Assembly: GCA_964397015.1 (NCBI GenBank)
Contig: CAYNHL010000024.1
Location: 1-35,575 of the forward strand
Length of the DNA stretch: 35,575 nucleotides
From: MADRE2 sp964397015
GTDB lineage: Bacteria; Desulfobacterota; Desulfobacteria; Desulfobacterales; Desulfobacteraceae
Direction of reading: 5' to 3'
The number at the start of each line of letters is the position of its first letter. Within the stretch, counting starts at the first letter, position 1. Shown in pieces: positions 1 through 9,700 of the stretch. Position numbers and translations under genes: made by a program. The notes below the pieces were generated by a model. It had not been told where the DNA came from and did no database searches. It saw only the letters and a program-made list of their open reading frames with translations.

Positions 1-37
1 CGCTGTTATGACCACAGATAAAAAGTACTTTTTTCAT
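1..37 (-). CDS. Low-molecular-weight phosphatase / ArsC-like protein (N-terminus only, cut by window edge)
   Basis: Only the first 12 codons are inside the window. They read MKKVLFICGHNS, the start of the first beta strand and the phosphate-binding loop (C-x5-R-S) of the low-molecular-weight protein tyrosine phosphatase / thioredoxin-type arsenate reductase superfamily. Its usual beginning is very similar (VLFIC-x-x-NSxRS). The ATG is preceded by GGAG at five bases spacing. It follows the isomerase-like gene by 54 bases on the same strand, so it may be the last visible gene of the phn transcription unit. Whether it acts on a sugar phosphate, a phosphotyrosine or arsenate cannot be told from 12 residues. 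The superfamily call is fairly sure; the function is open. Confidence 0.6.
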   Translation of the reverse strand, partial: MKKVLFICGHNS

Positions 38-91
38 TGTGTCTCCAATTATTTTATGTGTTATCCAGAATTCAGCCCCTTGTTTATTTAA

Positions 92-1045
92 CTATTTTCT
101 TGAGACTTGGGCATTTTGGGCCCTTTTTTTACATGCAGTCAGGAGTGAAGACAGGTTGATCAGGGAGGTTTTCAGTTCTGAAAAATAGCGGCTGCGCAGC
201 TCCATGATTAACAGTCCTTTGTAATCAGGCAGCAGGATATCCAGGATCTCCTGGATCGGAATCAGTCCCCATCCCACCGGCATATGGGAATCGCCTTTTC
301 CAAAGGGCAGCTGATGGGTCTGTTGTTTTTCCCAGTGGTGTACCCCGCCCCCGAAATTATCATGCACATGGGTATGGACCACCAGATCCCTGATTCTTGT
401 CACCGCTTGTACGGGATCAAATGCGTAAAACCGTGAGGACATGAAAAGGTGGCCGAAATCCAGGTTTATTTTTACATTGTCCCTGTTTACCCGATGGATC
501 TGTTCCTTAAGAGGATCGATGCATTCCGCATAGGTGTATGGACTTTGACTCAGGTAGGGCCGAGCGTTTTCAAGAGCTATGAGAATGTCGGGATAAATTC
601 CTGCAATGTCCTGTAAATCCCGAGCTTCTGTTTCCATCATTTTGTGCTGTTGAATTGCAGACATTGAACGGGATTGAGTTATCCCGAATTCTTCTTCCGG
701 AATGAACCGTCCGCTGTGAACAACTACCACTTCTGCATTGATCTGGCGGGCAAATTCCAAAGAAGCCTCCAGCACGGCTTTGTGCAGGGCCGGATCTTTC
801 TGGTCCATCAGGTTCACGGGATTGGGAGAATGAATGGAATAGCTGAAATCAAAGTTTGAGAGCAAAGACATAACCTGCCGGGTCCTGGCCGGGTTCAATG
901 TACCGTTTAAAATTGCATCAAGGCCGTGGACTGGCAGTTCGACTGCTTTTATTCCTGTTTTTTCAAAAATTTGTAAATCATGATTCAACTGGTCAAGTGA
1001 TCCGTCGATCCTGACTGCGTCAATATTTGCACCAATGATGTTCAT
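92..1045 (-). CDS. Sugar phosphate isomerase/epimerase-like TIM-barrel protein at the end of the phn operon
   Basis: This is a 317-aa protein of the xylose-isomerase-like TIM barrel type (AP endonuclease family 2 fold). It shows the expected metal-ligand pattern: VVVHSGR near residue 110, an ALENA segment with Glu near 157, a DFGH motif (NLDFGHLF) near residue 196, HTHVHDN near 227, and a late MELR glutamate. Members bind divalent metals and act on sugars or sugar phosphates. Its ATG overlaps the phnM stop as ATGA, and GAGG lies upstream, so it is translationally coupled to the C-P lyase operon. It may act on the ribosyl phosphate product of phosphonate breakdown, but that role is inferred from position only. 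No signal peptide is visible. Confidence 0.75.
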   Translation of the reverse strand: MNIIGANIDAVRIDGSLDQLNHDLQIFEKTGIKAVELPVHGLDAILNGTLNPARTRQVMSLLSNFDFSYSIHSPNPVNLMDQKDPALHKAVLEASLEFARQINAEVVVVHSGRFIPEEEFGITQSRSMSAIQQHKMMETEARDLQDIAGIYPDILIALENARPYLSQSPYTYAECIDPLKEQIHRVNRDNVKINLDFGHLFMSSRFYAFDPVQAVTRIRDLVVHTHVHDNFGGGVHHWEKQQTHQLPFGKGDSHMPVGWGLIPIQEILDILLPDYKGLLIMELRSRYFSELKTSLINLSSLLTACKKRAQNAQVSRK

Positions 1046-2217
1046 GCTGTCACCTCGTGGGCCTGGATTTTAAATACGGTGCTGCCCTGAACCAGGGTGT
1101 GGGTGATATGGGCCCAGGTATGTGAATGGTCGACAATGATGATATCGGCGTCTGTGCCTGCAATCAGCCGTCCTGGCCGGTCTGAAGATTTGAGATAGTC
1201 TCCCGGGCCCGAAGTTACCTGTTTGAGAGCTTCTGTTGTGCATTTAGTGAAGTTTTTACCTATGATGCCGGCCTGGAGAAGGGATTCCGGGTAATAATCT
1301 GATACCAGCCCGGTACAAATATGTTGCGCCAGAACCTCGGAAGCCTTCAGGCTTCCGCTGGTGGACTGGTCCCGAAGCAGATTGGGAGCTCCCATGAAGA
1401 TTTTCAATCCCCGCGAATAACCCTTTTGGGCAGCCGGCAAGGTCATGGGGAATTCACAGGCTCCGATGTCCAGGGCACAGATGAGATCAATTTTTTCACT
1501 TGTGTCGTCATCATGGCTGAGCATGGGAATATCAGCTTTACCCACGGTTTTTGCAAGCTGCTTCACCATTTGCCAGGCCCGGGTTTTTTTGGCCTGCTTC
1601 TCCCGTGCTTTTTCAATGATCTGGTTTTCAGGCACCTGATATTCAGTGGAAAGATACCGGATGTAGGATGCCATGGATTTGAACTGGCCCTGGCCAGGGG
1701 TATGATCCATTATGGAAACCATATCCACCATTCCTTCTTTTACCAGCCGGTTCACGATTTTAAAGCTTTGCCCTGATCCCACTTCGTACCGGATATGGAC
1801 CTTATGCTTTACAAGGGACTGGGAAGATTCGTTAAAAGCCTTGATTTTGCGAACGCAAACCTCTGCCTCTTTTGGTGACCTCAGTCCAAGTTCATTGTCT
1901 GCAAAGCTGACAGCATGGCAGAAGGTGGTGATACCGCAGGCGGCGACCTGGCGGTCAAGATTCAGAATTGCAAAGTCGATATCAAAGAGAACTCCTTTGC
2001 GCTTTTCAATGCTTCTTTCAAGGCTGTCCGAGTGAAGGTCCACCAGGCCGGGCATGATGAGCCGGCCCTTTACATCAATCACTTCGCAATCCATCATGTG
2101 GACTGTATCGGCAAAAGTGTGTACGATTTTATTCTCGTCAATCAACAGTGTTCCTTCAGGAAACAGGGAATTTCCGTCAAAAAGGGGACCTCCCAGGATC
2201 AATTTTTTTCCGGGCAT
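1042..2217 (-). CDS. phnM: PhnM: alpha-D-ribose 1-methylphosphonate 5-triphosphate diphosphatase
   Basis: This 391-aa amidohydrolase-superfamily enzyme has the length usual for PhnM. In the C-P lyase pathway PhnM removes pyrophosphate from the 5-triphosphate of ribose 1-methylphosphonate, giving the substrate for PhnJ. Visible family signatures are PGLVDLHSDSLER (residues about 56-68, with the metal-binding His-x-Asp area) and a later LSHDDDT motif. The start at 2217 has an AGGAGG ribosome binding site ten bases upstream. The gene overlaps the end of phnL by about 19 bases and its own end overlaps the isomerase-like gene. It is cytoplasmic. The assignment is firm because the other six phn core genes precede it in order. 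Confidence 0.95.
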   Translation of the reverse strand: MPGKKLILGGPLFDGNSLFPEGTLLIDENKIVHTFADTVHMMDCEVIDVKGRLIMPGLVDLHSDSLERSIEKRKGVLFDIDFAILNLDRQVAACGITTFCHAVSFADNELGLRSPKEAEVCVRKIKAFNESSQSLVKHKVHIRYEVGSGQSFKIVNRLVKEGMVDMVSIMDHTPGQGQFKSMASYIRYLSTEYQVPENQIIEKAREKQAKKTRAWQMVKQLAKTVGKADIPMLSHDDDTSEKIDLICALDIGACEFPMTLPAAQKGYSRGLKIFMGAPNLLRDQSTSGSLKASEVLAQHICTGLVSDYYPESLLQAGIIGKNFTKCTTEALKQVTSGPGDYLKSSDRPGRLIAGTDADIIIVDHSHTWAHITHTLVQGSTVFKIQAHEVTA

Positions 2218-2930
2218 GCGTATTGCGCCTCCTGAGTTGTAGTTCTTGCAAGATCGATGGTGTGGCCGCCAAACTCCGAATGGTCTTCAGGATCATGGAA
2301 CACGCCGATCACACAGGTGTTGTCTTTCAGTGCTTCTTTGATTAAATCAATTACGATCCTTCGGTTTTTTAGATCCAGGGATGCAGTGGGCTCGTCAAGC
2401 AGCAGGATGGGAAAGGGTGATATGAATCCCCTGGCCAGGTTTATGCGCTGCTGCTCGCCACCGGAAAAGGTTGTGGCGGAAAGATGCCACATGTTAGAAG
2501 GGATATTGAGCCTTTCCAGAAGGGCCTTTCCTTTTTGCCTGGCCTTGTCCTGATTCATTTTCCTGGCCAGCAGAGGCTCTATGACCGTATCCAGGGCGGA
2601 CACTCTGGGGACTACCCGCAGGAACTGACTTACATAACCGATCGTGTCCCGCCGCAGGGCATAAATTATTGCTGAAGGGGCTGTGGAAATATCCATCTGC
2701 CGGCCACGATGCCTGACCCATATTTCACCTGACCCGGTTTTATAAGTGCTGTAAATCATTCGAAGCAGAGTGCTTTTTCCAGAACCTGACGGACCGGTAA
2801 GAATGGTGGATTCGCCTGGGAAAAAAATGTGGGAAAACTTTTCAAATACCACAATCCGGGTTCCCTGCTGATGGTGAAAAATAAAATCCTTTTCAATGTT
2901 TTCAAGTTTGAGTATCCAGCGGGGGGGCAT
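2199..2930 (-). CDS. phnL: PhnL: ABC-type ATP-binding subunit of the C-P lyase system
   Basis: PhnL is an ABC ATPase-like protein associated with the C-P lyase core complex and needed for phosphonate use, not a transporter subunit proper. The sequence has Walker A GPSGSGKST, signature FSGGEQQRINLARGF and Walker B ILLLDEPTASLD. I chose the ATG at 2930 (243 aa, starting MPPRWILKLENIEKDF) because GGAG lies six bases upstream. A longer reading from 3011 would overlap phnK by 56 bases and adds a tail with no family resemblance. The gap to phnK is 25 bases. The 3' end overlaps phnM. Confidence 0.93.
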   Translation of the reverse strand: MPPRWILKLENIEKDFIFHHQQGTRIVVFEKFSHIFFPGESTILTGPSGSGKSTLLRMIYSTYKTGSGEIWVRHRGRQMDISTAPSAIIYALRRDTIGYVSQFLRVVPRVSALDTVIEPLLARKMNQDKARQKGKALLERLNIPSNMWHLSATTFSGGEQQRINLARGFISPFPILLLDEPTASLDLKNRRIVIDLIKEALKDNTCVIGVFHDPEDHSEFGGHTIDLARTTTQEAQYACPEKN

Positions 2931-2955
2931 GAAATTCTCCAATAGGGGTATTAAG

Positions 2956-3747
2956 TCACGGTTTGAGTACAGAAGATACCAGCAGCTGGGTATAGGGCTG
3001 CCTGGGATCATCCAGTATCTGGTCGCTTAGTCCGGATTCAACTATTTCTCCCTGTTTCATAACGTAAAGCCGGTGACAAAGCAACCGGGCCACAGCCAGG
3101 TCATGGGTTACCAGGATCATGGAAAGGTTCAGGCCTGATACCAGCTTGCGCAGTACATCGATGAGCCTGGCCTGAACCGACACATCGAGACCGGAAGTAG
3201 GCTCGTCCATGAGCATGATTTCAGGGGCGTTGACCAGGTTGGCGGCAATCTGAAGCCGCTGCTGCATCCCCCCGGAAAAAGTTGATGGCAGGTCGTCGAT
3301 ACGACCGGGATCGATTTCCACTTTTTCAAGCCATGTCAAGGCCATCTCCCTGATCTTGCCATAATGCCTCATGCCTCCGGCCATCAGCTTTTCACCGATA
3401 TTGCCGCCGGCACTTATGTGCATCTTCAACCCCAGGGCCGCGTTCTGGGTCACATACCCGGTCTGGGTCCGGATGATTTTGCGCATCAGGGCTTCTTCAC
3501 AACAGCACAGGTCGATCATTCCAATGGATGAATTGAACAACACCGATCCGTTGGAGGGTTTGAGACGGCCTGCAATGCAGTTGAGAAGCGTGGATTTTCC
3601 TGATCCTGATTCTCCCACCACGCCAATAACTTCTCCGTAAGATACTTCGAAATTTATGTCATGGCAGCCCATTTGCCTGCCGAAGAATTTACAAAGATGT
3701 CTTACTTCAAGCAAAGGAGATGTCCTGTTTTCAAGGTTGCCTGTCAT
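2956..3747 (-). CDS. phnK: PhnK: ABC-type ATP-binding subunit of the C-P lyase complex
   Basis: This 263-aa ABC ATPase resembles the ATP subunits of peptide importers, as PhnK does. It has Walker A GESGSGKST near residue 43, signature FSGGMQQRLQIAANL near 160, and Walker B IMLMDEPTSGLD. The late DPRQPYTQLLVSS segment matches the C-terminal motif of the Dpp/Opp-like branch to which PhnK belongs. PhnK binds the PhnGHIJ core at PhnJ and its ATPase activity drives turnover (family knowledge). Its ATG overlaps the phnJ stop by four bases (ATGA), so the two are translationally coupled. The call is firm from motif plus operon order. Confidence 0.94.
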   Translation of the reverse strand: MTGNLENRTSPLLEVRHLCKFFGRQMGCHDINFEVSYGEVIGVVGESGSGKSTLLNCIAGRLKPSNGSVLFNSSIGMIDLCCCEEALMRKIIRTQTGYVTQNAALGLKMHISAGGNIGEKLMAGGMRHYGKIREMALTWLEKVEIDPGRIDDLPSTFSGGMQQRLQIAANLVNAPEIMLMDEPTSGLDVSVQARLIDVLRKLVSGLNLSMILVTHDLAVARLLCHRLYVMKQGEIVESGLSDQILDDPRQPYTQLLVSSVLKP

Positions 3748-4583
3748 GGCGTTTTATTTCCTGTATTTTTTCTGCAGTATTCCGTGTCTGAACAGATAAA
3801 TATCCGGGTTCCCTGGTCATCGGTGATGATTTCATCAAGAAAGCTCTGTGCAGATCCGCAGATCGAGCAGGCCCCGTCCCATTGTTCCAGTTCAAACGGA
3901 TAATCTTCAAAATCCAGGCTGACCACGTCGGTATAAGGGGGTACCGCATAAATACGTTTTTCTCTTCCCGCCCCGAACAGGTGAACTGCCGGAGACCGGT
4001 GCAGTTTTGGATTATCATATTTGGGTATGGGAGAAGGGCTCATTATATACCGCCCGTGCACCTGCACCGGATAGTCGAATGCGGTGGCTATCCGGCCGAA
4101 ACGGGCTACATCTTCGTAAAGCCTTACATGCATGCTGCCATATTCCTCAAAAGCGTGCATTTTCACTGTCTGGGTCCGTTTTGGTTCAATAAACTGCAGT
4201 GGTTCCGGTATGGGTACCTGGAACACCATGACCTGTTCTTTTTGCAACCGGGTTTCCGGTATCCGGTGACGGGTCTGGATGATGGTTGCCTTTTCGGTTT
4301 CTTCAGTGGTCTTAATTTCCGCTGTTTTCTTGAAAAACTGCTTTATACTGATAGCGTTAACTGTATCGTCCGATCCCTGGTCAATGACTTTGAGCCGGTC
4401 ATCAGGGCCGATGATGGATGCGGTCAACTGGATTCCGCCGGTGCCCCATCCATAGGGCAAAGGCATTTCCCGGCCCCCGAACGGAACCTGATATCCGGGA
4501 ATTGCAATTGCCTTCAGGATAGACCGTCGTATCATTTTTTTTGACTGTTCATCGAGATAGGCAAAATTGTAGGACAGCGGCAT
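3744..4583 (-). CDS. phnJ: PhnJ: radical-SAM carbon-phosphorus lyase
   Basis: PhnJ cleaves the C-P bond of alpha-D-ribose 1-phosphonate 5-phosphate by radical S-adenosylmethionine chemistry, releasing methane or another alkane and ribose cyclic phosphate. The 279-aa sequence has the full set of four cysteines near the C-terminus, C239-x2-C242-x21-C264-x5-C270. It also has the conserved AIPGYQVPFGGREMP segment; Gly30 corresponds to the glycyl-radical Gly32 of E. coli. YGWGTGG follows. The ATG overlaps the phnI stop (TGATG-like junction, one shared base). No key residue is missing, so the enzyme should be active. An oxygen-sensitive [4Fe-4S] radical enzyme suits an anaerobe. Confidence 0.97.
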   Translation of the reverse strand: MPLSYNFAYLDEQSKKMIRRSILKAIAIPGYQVPFGGREMPLPYGWGTGGIQLTASIIGPDDRLKVIDQGSDDTVNAISIKQFFKKTAEIKTTEETEKATIIQTRHRIPETRLQKEQVMVFQVPIPEPLQFIEPKRTQTVKMHAFEEYGSMHVRLYEDVARFGRIATAFDYPVQVHGRYIMSPSPIPKYDNPKLHRSPAVHLFGAGREKRIYAVPPYTDVVSLDFEDYPFELEQWDGACSICGSAQSFLDEIITDDQGTRIFICSDTEYCRKNTGNKTP

Positions 4584-5713
4584 CAGATATTTTCCTTATC
4601 CTGGGTCTGGTCTTTGCGGCGGTTGCGGATAAAAACCAGTTCCGATTGAAAATCCACATAATGGGGCAGTTTGAGATGCTGAACGAATCCTGAGGATTCC
4701 ACATTGTCACAGTGAGACAGTATGAATTCAGGGTCCTGTGCCGGGTAACCGGTTTTCCCGGTCTTTTCACTTGTGCTCAGGGACCGGTCCAGCATTGACA
4801 TGGACATGGCTTTTCTTTCATTTTGACCAAACACAAGGCCGTAACCGGTTTCAAATCCAGCTGAATTTTTTCCTGTGCCATCCTGACGGTTCACCATGAT
4901 GCACTCAGTGAGTTTCACGCGGCCTATATGAATCTCAAACCCGAGTTCCGGAGGGGTATATCTGACATCTGCATATCCCACTTTCAGTTCTCCAAGAAAA
5001 GGATGCCGGTCAAGACCGAATCCACGCTGAAGAGAATAGGCAGACCCTAATATAAATCCTTCGTCACCACGGGCCAGGCTCTGGAGCCGCAGGCTTCTGG
5101 GTACCGGAAAGGCCAGGGGCTGCCGGGTAAGATCTCCAGCAGCATCCTTCAGGGGTTCCGGAGGATCCTGGGGCATAAGTCCCTGGGCCTGAAGGATATC
5201 TATGACCCGGGGCAGCTCGCCGGGCAGAGGAACACAGTTGTCATTTGCAGTGGGGGGTTTGCCGGTCCGGGTCCTGTTTTTGCGTTGTTTGTCAAAATCA
5301 CAGGAATCATTATCAATATCCGGGTCAATGAGCCGGTGGGTATAATCATAGGTGGGGCCAAGAACCTGACCACCGGGTATATCTTTGAAAATGCCGGAGA
5401 TGCGCCGGATGGCGGTCATTCTTGTCGTTTGTACAGGAAAACTGGTACCAAAGCGTTTCAGGGTTGTACGAAACGCCCGTACCAGGAAAACCGCCTCTGT
5501 CATATCTCCCTGGGCCTGCCGGATGGCCATGGCGGCAGCAGTTACATCATATAGGGAGCCTTCCGCCATCACGCGGTCTACACCCAACCCCAGCTGGCTG
5601 CTTATCTGGTCTGGCGATATCAAAGGAATCCGGGTGTCTCCGCGGCGTTTTTGGTTGAGGAGCTTTTGTGAGTTCTTTACGGCTTTTTCGCCGCCTTTCA
5701 CAGCCACATACAT
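4583..5713 (-). CDS. phnI: PhnI: C-P lyase core subunit (nucleosidase-type)
   Basis: PhnI is the core C-P lyase subunit that, with PhnG, H and L, couples phosphonate to ribose triphosphate by displacing adenine from ATP. The protein begins MYVAVKGGEKAV and contains DIPGGQVLGPTYDYTHRL, GDEGFILGSAYSLQRG and KLPHYVDFQSEL, all characteristic of PhnI. I use the ATG at 5713 (376 aa), which overlaps the phnH TGA as ATGA, rather than a GTG two codons earlier. A proline- and charge-rich insert around residues 140-165 is the only poorly conserved stretch. It is translationally coupled to phnH upstream and phnJ downstream. Confidence 0.96.
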   Translation of the reverse strand: MYVAVKGGEKAVKNSQKLLNQKRRGDTRIPLISPDQISSQLGLGVDRVMAEGSLYDVTAAAMAIRQAQGDMTEAVFLVRAFRTTLKRFGTSFPVQTTRMTAIRRISGIFKDIPGGQVLGPTYDYTHRLIDPDIDNDSCDFDKQRKNRTRTGKPPTANDNCVPLPGELPRVIDILQAQGLMPQDPPEPLKDAAGDLTRQPLAFPVPRSLRLQSLARGDEGFILGSAYSLQRGFGLDRHPFLGELKVGYADVRYTPPELGFEIHIGRVKLTECIMVNRQDGTGKNSAGFETGYGLVFGQNERKAMSMSMLDRSLSTSEKTGKTGYPAQDPEFILSHCDNVESSGFVQHLKLPHYVDFQSELVFIRNRRKDQTQDKENI

Positions 5714-6294
5714 CAGCACACCTCGATTTCAGAAGTTCTGGGAAAAGCTGCAAACCGGTCTTCGTGCACAAAGATCATATCTATACCCGCTGGATATGCC
5801 TGGTTGACAATAGATCTTTTTTCCCAGAATGTTTCCTGGATGCCGTCTATTTGTATAAATATTTCTGCTTCAATGCCGGGCCCGGTCACTCGCAGGCGCC
5901 GGCCAGGGGTTACTCCATGTGTCTGAATGATCAAGGTGGTTGATATATCAGGGGATTCCACGGTTCCAGGATTTAGCCTGCCGGGATCTAAAAGTTGTTC
6001 GCAGTCAGTGAAAAGAGTGAATCCAGCCCTGGTGATTTCGGTGGTCAGTTCGGCTCCGGTGTGAAAATGCAGCCACCGGATCTCCTGGGAATCAGGATCC
6101 AGATCAGCCCAGAGGGGGGTCTCGAAATCCAGTAATGTCAGAAGCAGTGCGCCGGTGGCCCGGAACAACCGGTCTGGACATGGCAGGTCAATAGCTGTGG
6201 TGGAAATGGTGCCGGGATAGGCCATGGATAACATCAGCTTTCTGAAAACCTTCTGACTGTCAAAAACTTCGTTTGAAAATCCTTTTGATATCAT
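5713..6294 (-). CDS. phnH: PhnH: C-P lyase core subunit
   Basis: PhnH is a small structural subunit of the PhnGHIJ complex with a PLP-transferase-like fold but no PLP site. The 193-aa reading from ATG 6294 matches the family length (about 194) and begins with the typical SQKVFRKLMLSMAYPG segment near residues 12-27. AGGA lies just upstream. The frame stays open to 6357, but that extension would overlap phnG by about 53 bases and has no family similarity, so I rejected it. It is ten bases downstream of phnG and overlaps phnI by ATGA. Confidence 0.93.
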   Translation of the reverse strand: MISKGFSNEVFDSQKVFRKLMLSMAYPGTISTTAIDLPCPDRLFRATGALLLTLLDFETPLWADLDPDSQEIRWLHFHTGAELTTEITRAGFTLFTDCEQLLDPGRLNPGTVESPDISTTLIIQTHGVTPGRRLRVTGPGIEAEIFIQIDGIQETFWEKRSIVNQAYPAGIDMIFVHEDRFAAFPRTSEIEVC

Positions 6295-6304
6295 TGTTTT
6301 GTTC

Positions 6305-6745
6305 CTATTCTCCCCGCTTGAGAGTAAAGAATTCCACCGTGGTGTCAGCTTTTTCATCGGCCAGGTCCTGTTGTCTTGCCAGTTCCCGGGCCTTGAGGTC
6401 AGCCATGAGGGTTGAAGTCAATTTTTCATGAAATGCGGGCATCTGCAGAAGGGCGTCGAATAAAGCAGCCAGCCTGGCATGGTCATGGTCGCTGCCTGGC
6501 ACCATGGCATAGCCTTGTGTGCTGTTCAAGACCTGTACCATGCAGCGGGTAACGGTCATCTCTCCTATGCAGAAAGCTTCACCAGTGCTGTCCGCCCGGC
6601 CCTGGACCATGATCATTCCGGTTTCAGGTTCCATAAGCCATGAATGGGGTATCTTTTCTCCAAACCGCTCATACCCGGCCTTGAGTTCCTCTGCATCTGC
6701 ATTGGTCAGCAGATACATCCATTTTTGTCTGGGTGTTCGTGTCAT
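6305..6745 (-). CDS. phnG: PhnG: C-P lyase core subunit, first gene of the phn operon
   Basis: This 146-aa protein matches PhnG in length (about 150) and in the segments PETGMIMVQGRADSTG, GEMTVTRCMVQ and HARLAALFDALLQ. PhnG helps PhnI form the ribose-phosphonate triphosphate. It is the first phn gene; no phnC, D, E, F, N or P is visible in the window, so phosphonate uptake and the PRPP-forming end of the pathway must lie elsewhere or differ. The 70 bases upstream hold 11-bp-period TTAA direct repeats and a possible -10, suggesting phosphate-starvation control. The histidine kinase gene upstream runs in the same direction, so readthrough is also possible. Confidence 0.94.
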   Translation of the reverse strand: MTRTPRQKWMYLLTNADAEELKAGYERFGEKIPHSWLMEPETGMIMVQGRADSTGEAFCIGEMTVTRCMVQVLNSTQGYAMVPGSDHDHARLAALFDALLQMPAFHEKLTSTLMADLKARELARQQDLADEKADTTVEFFTLKRGE

Positions 6746-6753
6746 GACCAGGG

Positions 6754-6812
6754 ATTTTACACGGCTTTCTGTAAGAAAATGATTAACAGCCGGTTAAATT
6801 CTGGTTAAAGCG
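6754..6812 (-). promoter_or_regulatory. Putative Pho box and promoter of the phn operon
   Basis: On the plus strand TTAACA (6783), TTAAAT (6794) and TTAAAG (6805) recur with an exact 11-bp period. In the direction of phnG the units read TTTAACCA, TTTAACCG and GTTAATCA with three-base spacers. This fits the tandem 8-bp units separated by 3 bp described for cyanobacterial Pho boxes (YTTAAYYW) and the 11-bp geometry of PhoB/PhoP sites in general. A weaker fourth unit falls at 6772. A TAAAAT -10 candidate lies at 6754-6759, 12 bases downstream of that last unit. The repeat is plainly visible; the regulator is inferred. Confidence 0.55.
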
Positions 6813-6815
6813 GGA

Positions 6816-8762
<1,947 letters not shown>

Positions 8763-8910
8763 ACGGCCCTGGTCTAAAAAAATGCGGGGCCGGGCTGTCG
8801 ATGAAAATACTGATCTTATATCGTTAACACATATCAGAATCCGATACAATACTCAATCAACAGTGCCGGATGAATCCCGTTCTTTTTTTAAATACGATTT
8901 TTAAAAATGC

Positions 8911-8949
8911 TTGCGAAACAAGAGAGTATTGGCTAACATTAAACTAACA
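8911..8949 (+). promoter_or_regulatory. Candidate promoter of the response-regulator operon with CTAACA direct repeat
   Basis: TTGCGA (8911-8916) and TAACAT (8934-8939) are spaced by 17 bases and resemble sigma70 -35 and -10 boxes (four of six matches each). Two identical CTAACA hexamers at 8933-8938 and 8944-8949 are 11 bp apart, one helical turn, overlapping the -10 and likely start point. This could be a response-regulator operator. It is a pattern call only. Confidence 0.35.
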
Positions 8950-8971
8950 ATCGAAGTTTCCAGGAGCATTT

Positions 8972-9700
8972 ATGCCATTGAGTTTCGATCATAAGGTGTT
9001 GATTGTCGATGACGAGGAAATGATTGGCCATGCCTTGGCCCGCCTGATCAAGGACACGGGTGCCGAGTCTGTCTATATGACATCCGGTACCGCTGCACTC
9101 GAGGCGGTGAAAAAAGCTGATTCCCCGTTTTCCCTGATCCTGTCCGACCAGCAGATGCCCGGAATGAAGGGATCGGAATTGTTAGAAAAGGTACGGGAAA
9201 TATCGCCTGATACCATCCGGTTCCTCATTACCGGTTACACGGATATGGATGCTGTCATAGATGCAGTAAACAAGGGCGCTATTCACAAGTACATCTCAAA
9301 ACCCTGGGACAACAGGATACTGATTGAAACGATCAAAACAGGCATTTCCCTCCATGAAGCCATCATGGAAAACCACCGGCTTTTCGCTCTTGCCAAAGAA
9401 CAGACAATCAAGCTTTATAACTTGAATCTTGATTTAAAGAAAGCCGCCGAAGCTCATGAGAAAACAATCGTTGAAAAAGATGAGCAGATCGCCCGGTTAA
9501 ACGACAGTCTTAAAAAGGGCGCAGAAAATATTGATCATATCAATGAAATTGAGACCATTCTCAGGAAAAACGAAATGCTGGATCAGCAGAAACTCGACGT
9601 ATTGTATGCCGACATAGTGGCAGTGGTGTATGGGCATTTTCAGGATATAGCCGCCATGAGCGGGTTTGAAATGCCTGATGACTCGCAGGACATGCATTGA
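8972..9700 (+). CDS. Response regulator: receiver domain plus coiled-coil output
   Basis: This 242-aa protein has an N-terminal receiver domain at about 7-125. It has an intact acidic pair (D13, D14), phosphoacceptor D59 (SLILSDQQMPGMKG), T87 in LITGYTD and K110 in YISKPWD. This receiver type with ISKPW is common in HD-GYP and other multi-domain regulators. The rest, about 130-215, is a charged helix likely to form a coiled coil, with no DNA-binding or enzyme domain, so output is probably by protein contact. AGGAG stands six bases before the ATG. Its TGA overlaps a TTG that can start the FapA-type gene. The hybrid kinase across the divergent promoter is its likely partner. Confidence 0.85.
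   Translation: MPLSFDHKVLIVDDEEMIGHALARLIKDTGAESVYMTSGTAALEAVKKADSPFSLILSDQQMPGMKGSELLEKVREISPDTIRFLITGYTDMDAVIDAVNKGAIHKYISKPWDNRILIETIKTGISLHEAIMENHRLFALAKEQTIKLYNLNLDLKKAAEAHEKTIVEKDEQIARLNDSLKKGAENIDHINEIETILRKNEMLDQQKLDVLYADIVAVVYGHFQDIAAMSGFEMPDDSQDMH

Noticed and set aside
3882..4544. 220-codon plus-strand frame
   Set aside because: Antisense to phnJ, which has all its catalytic residues.
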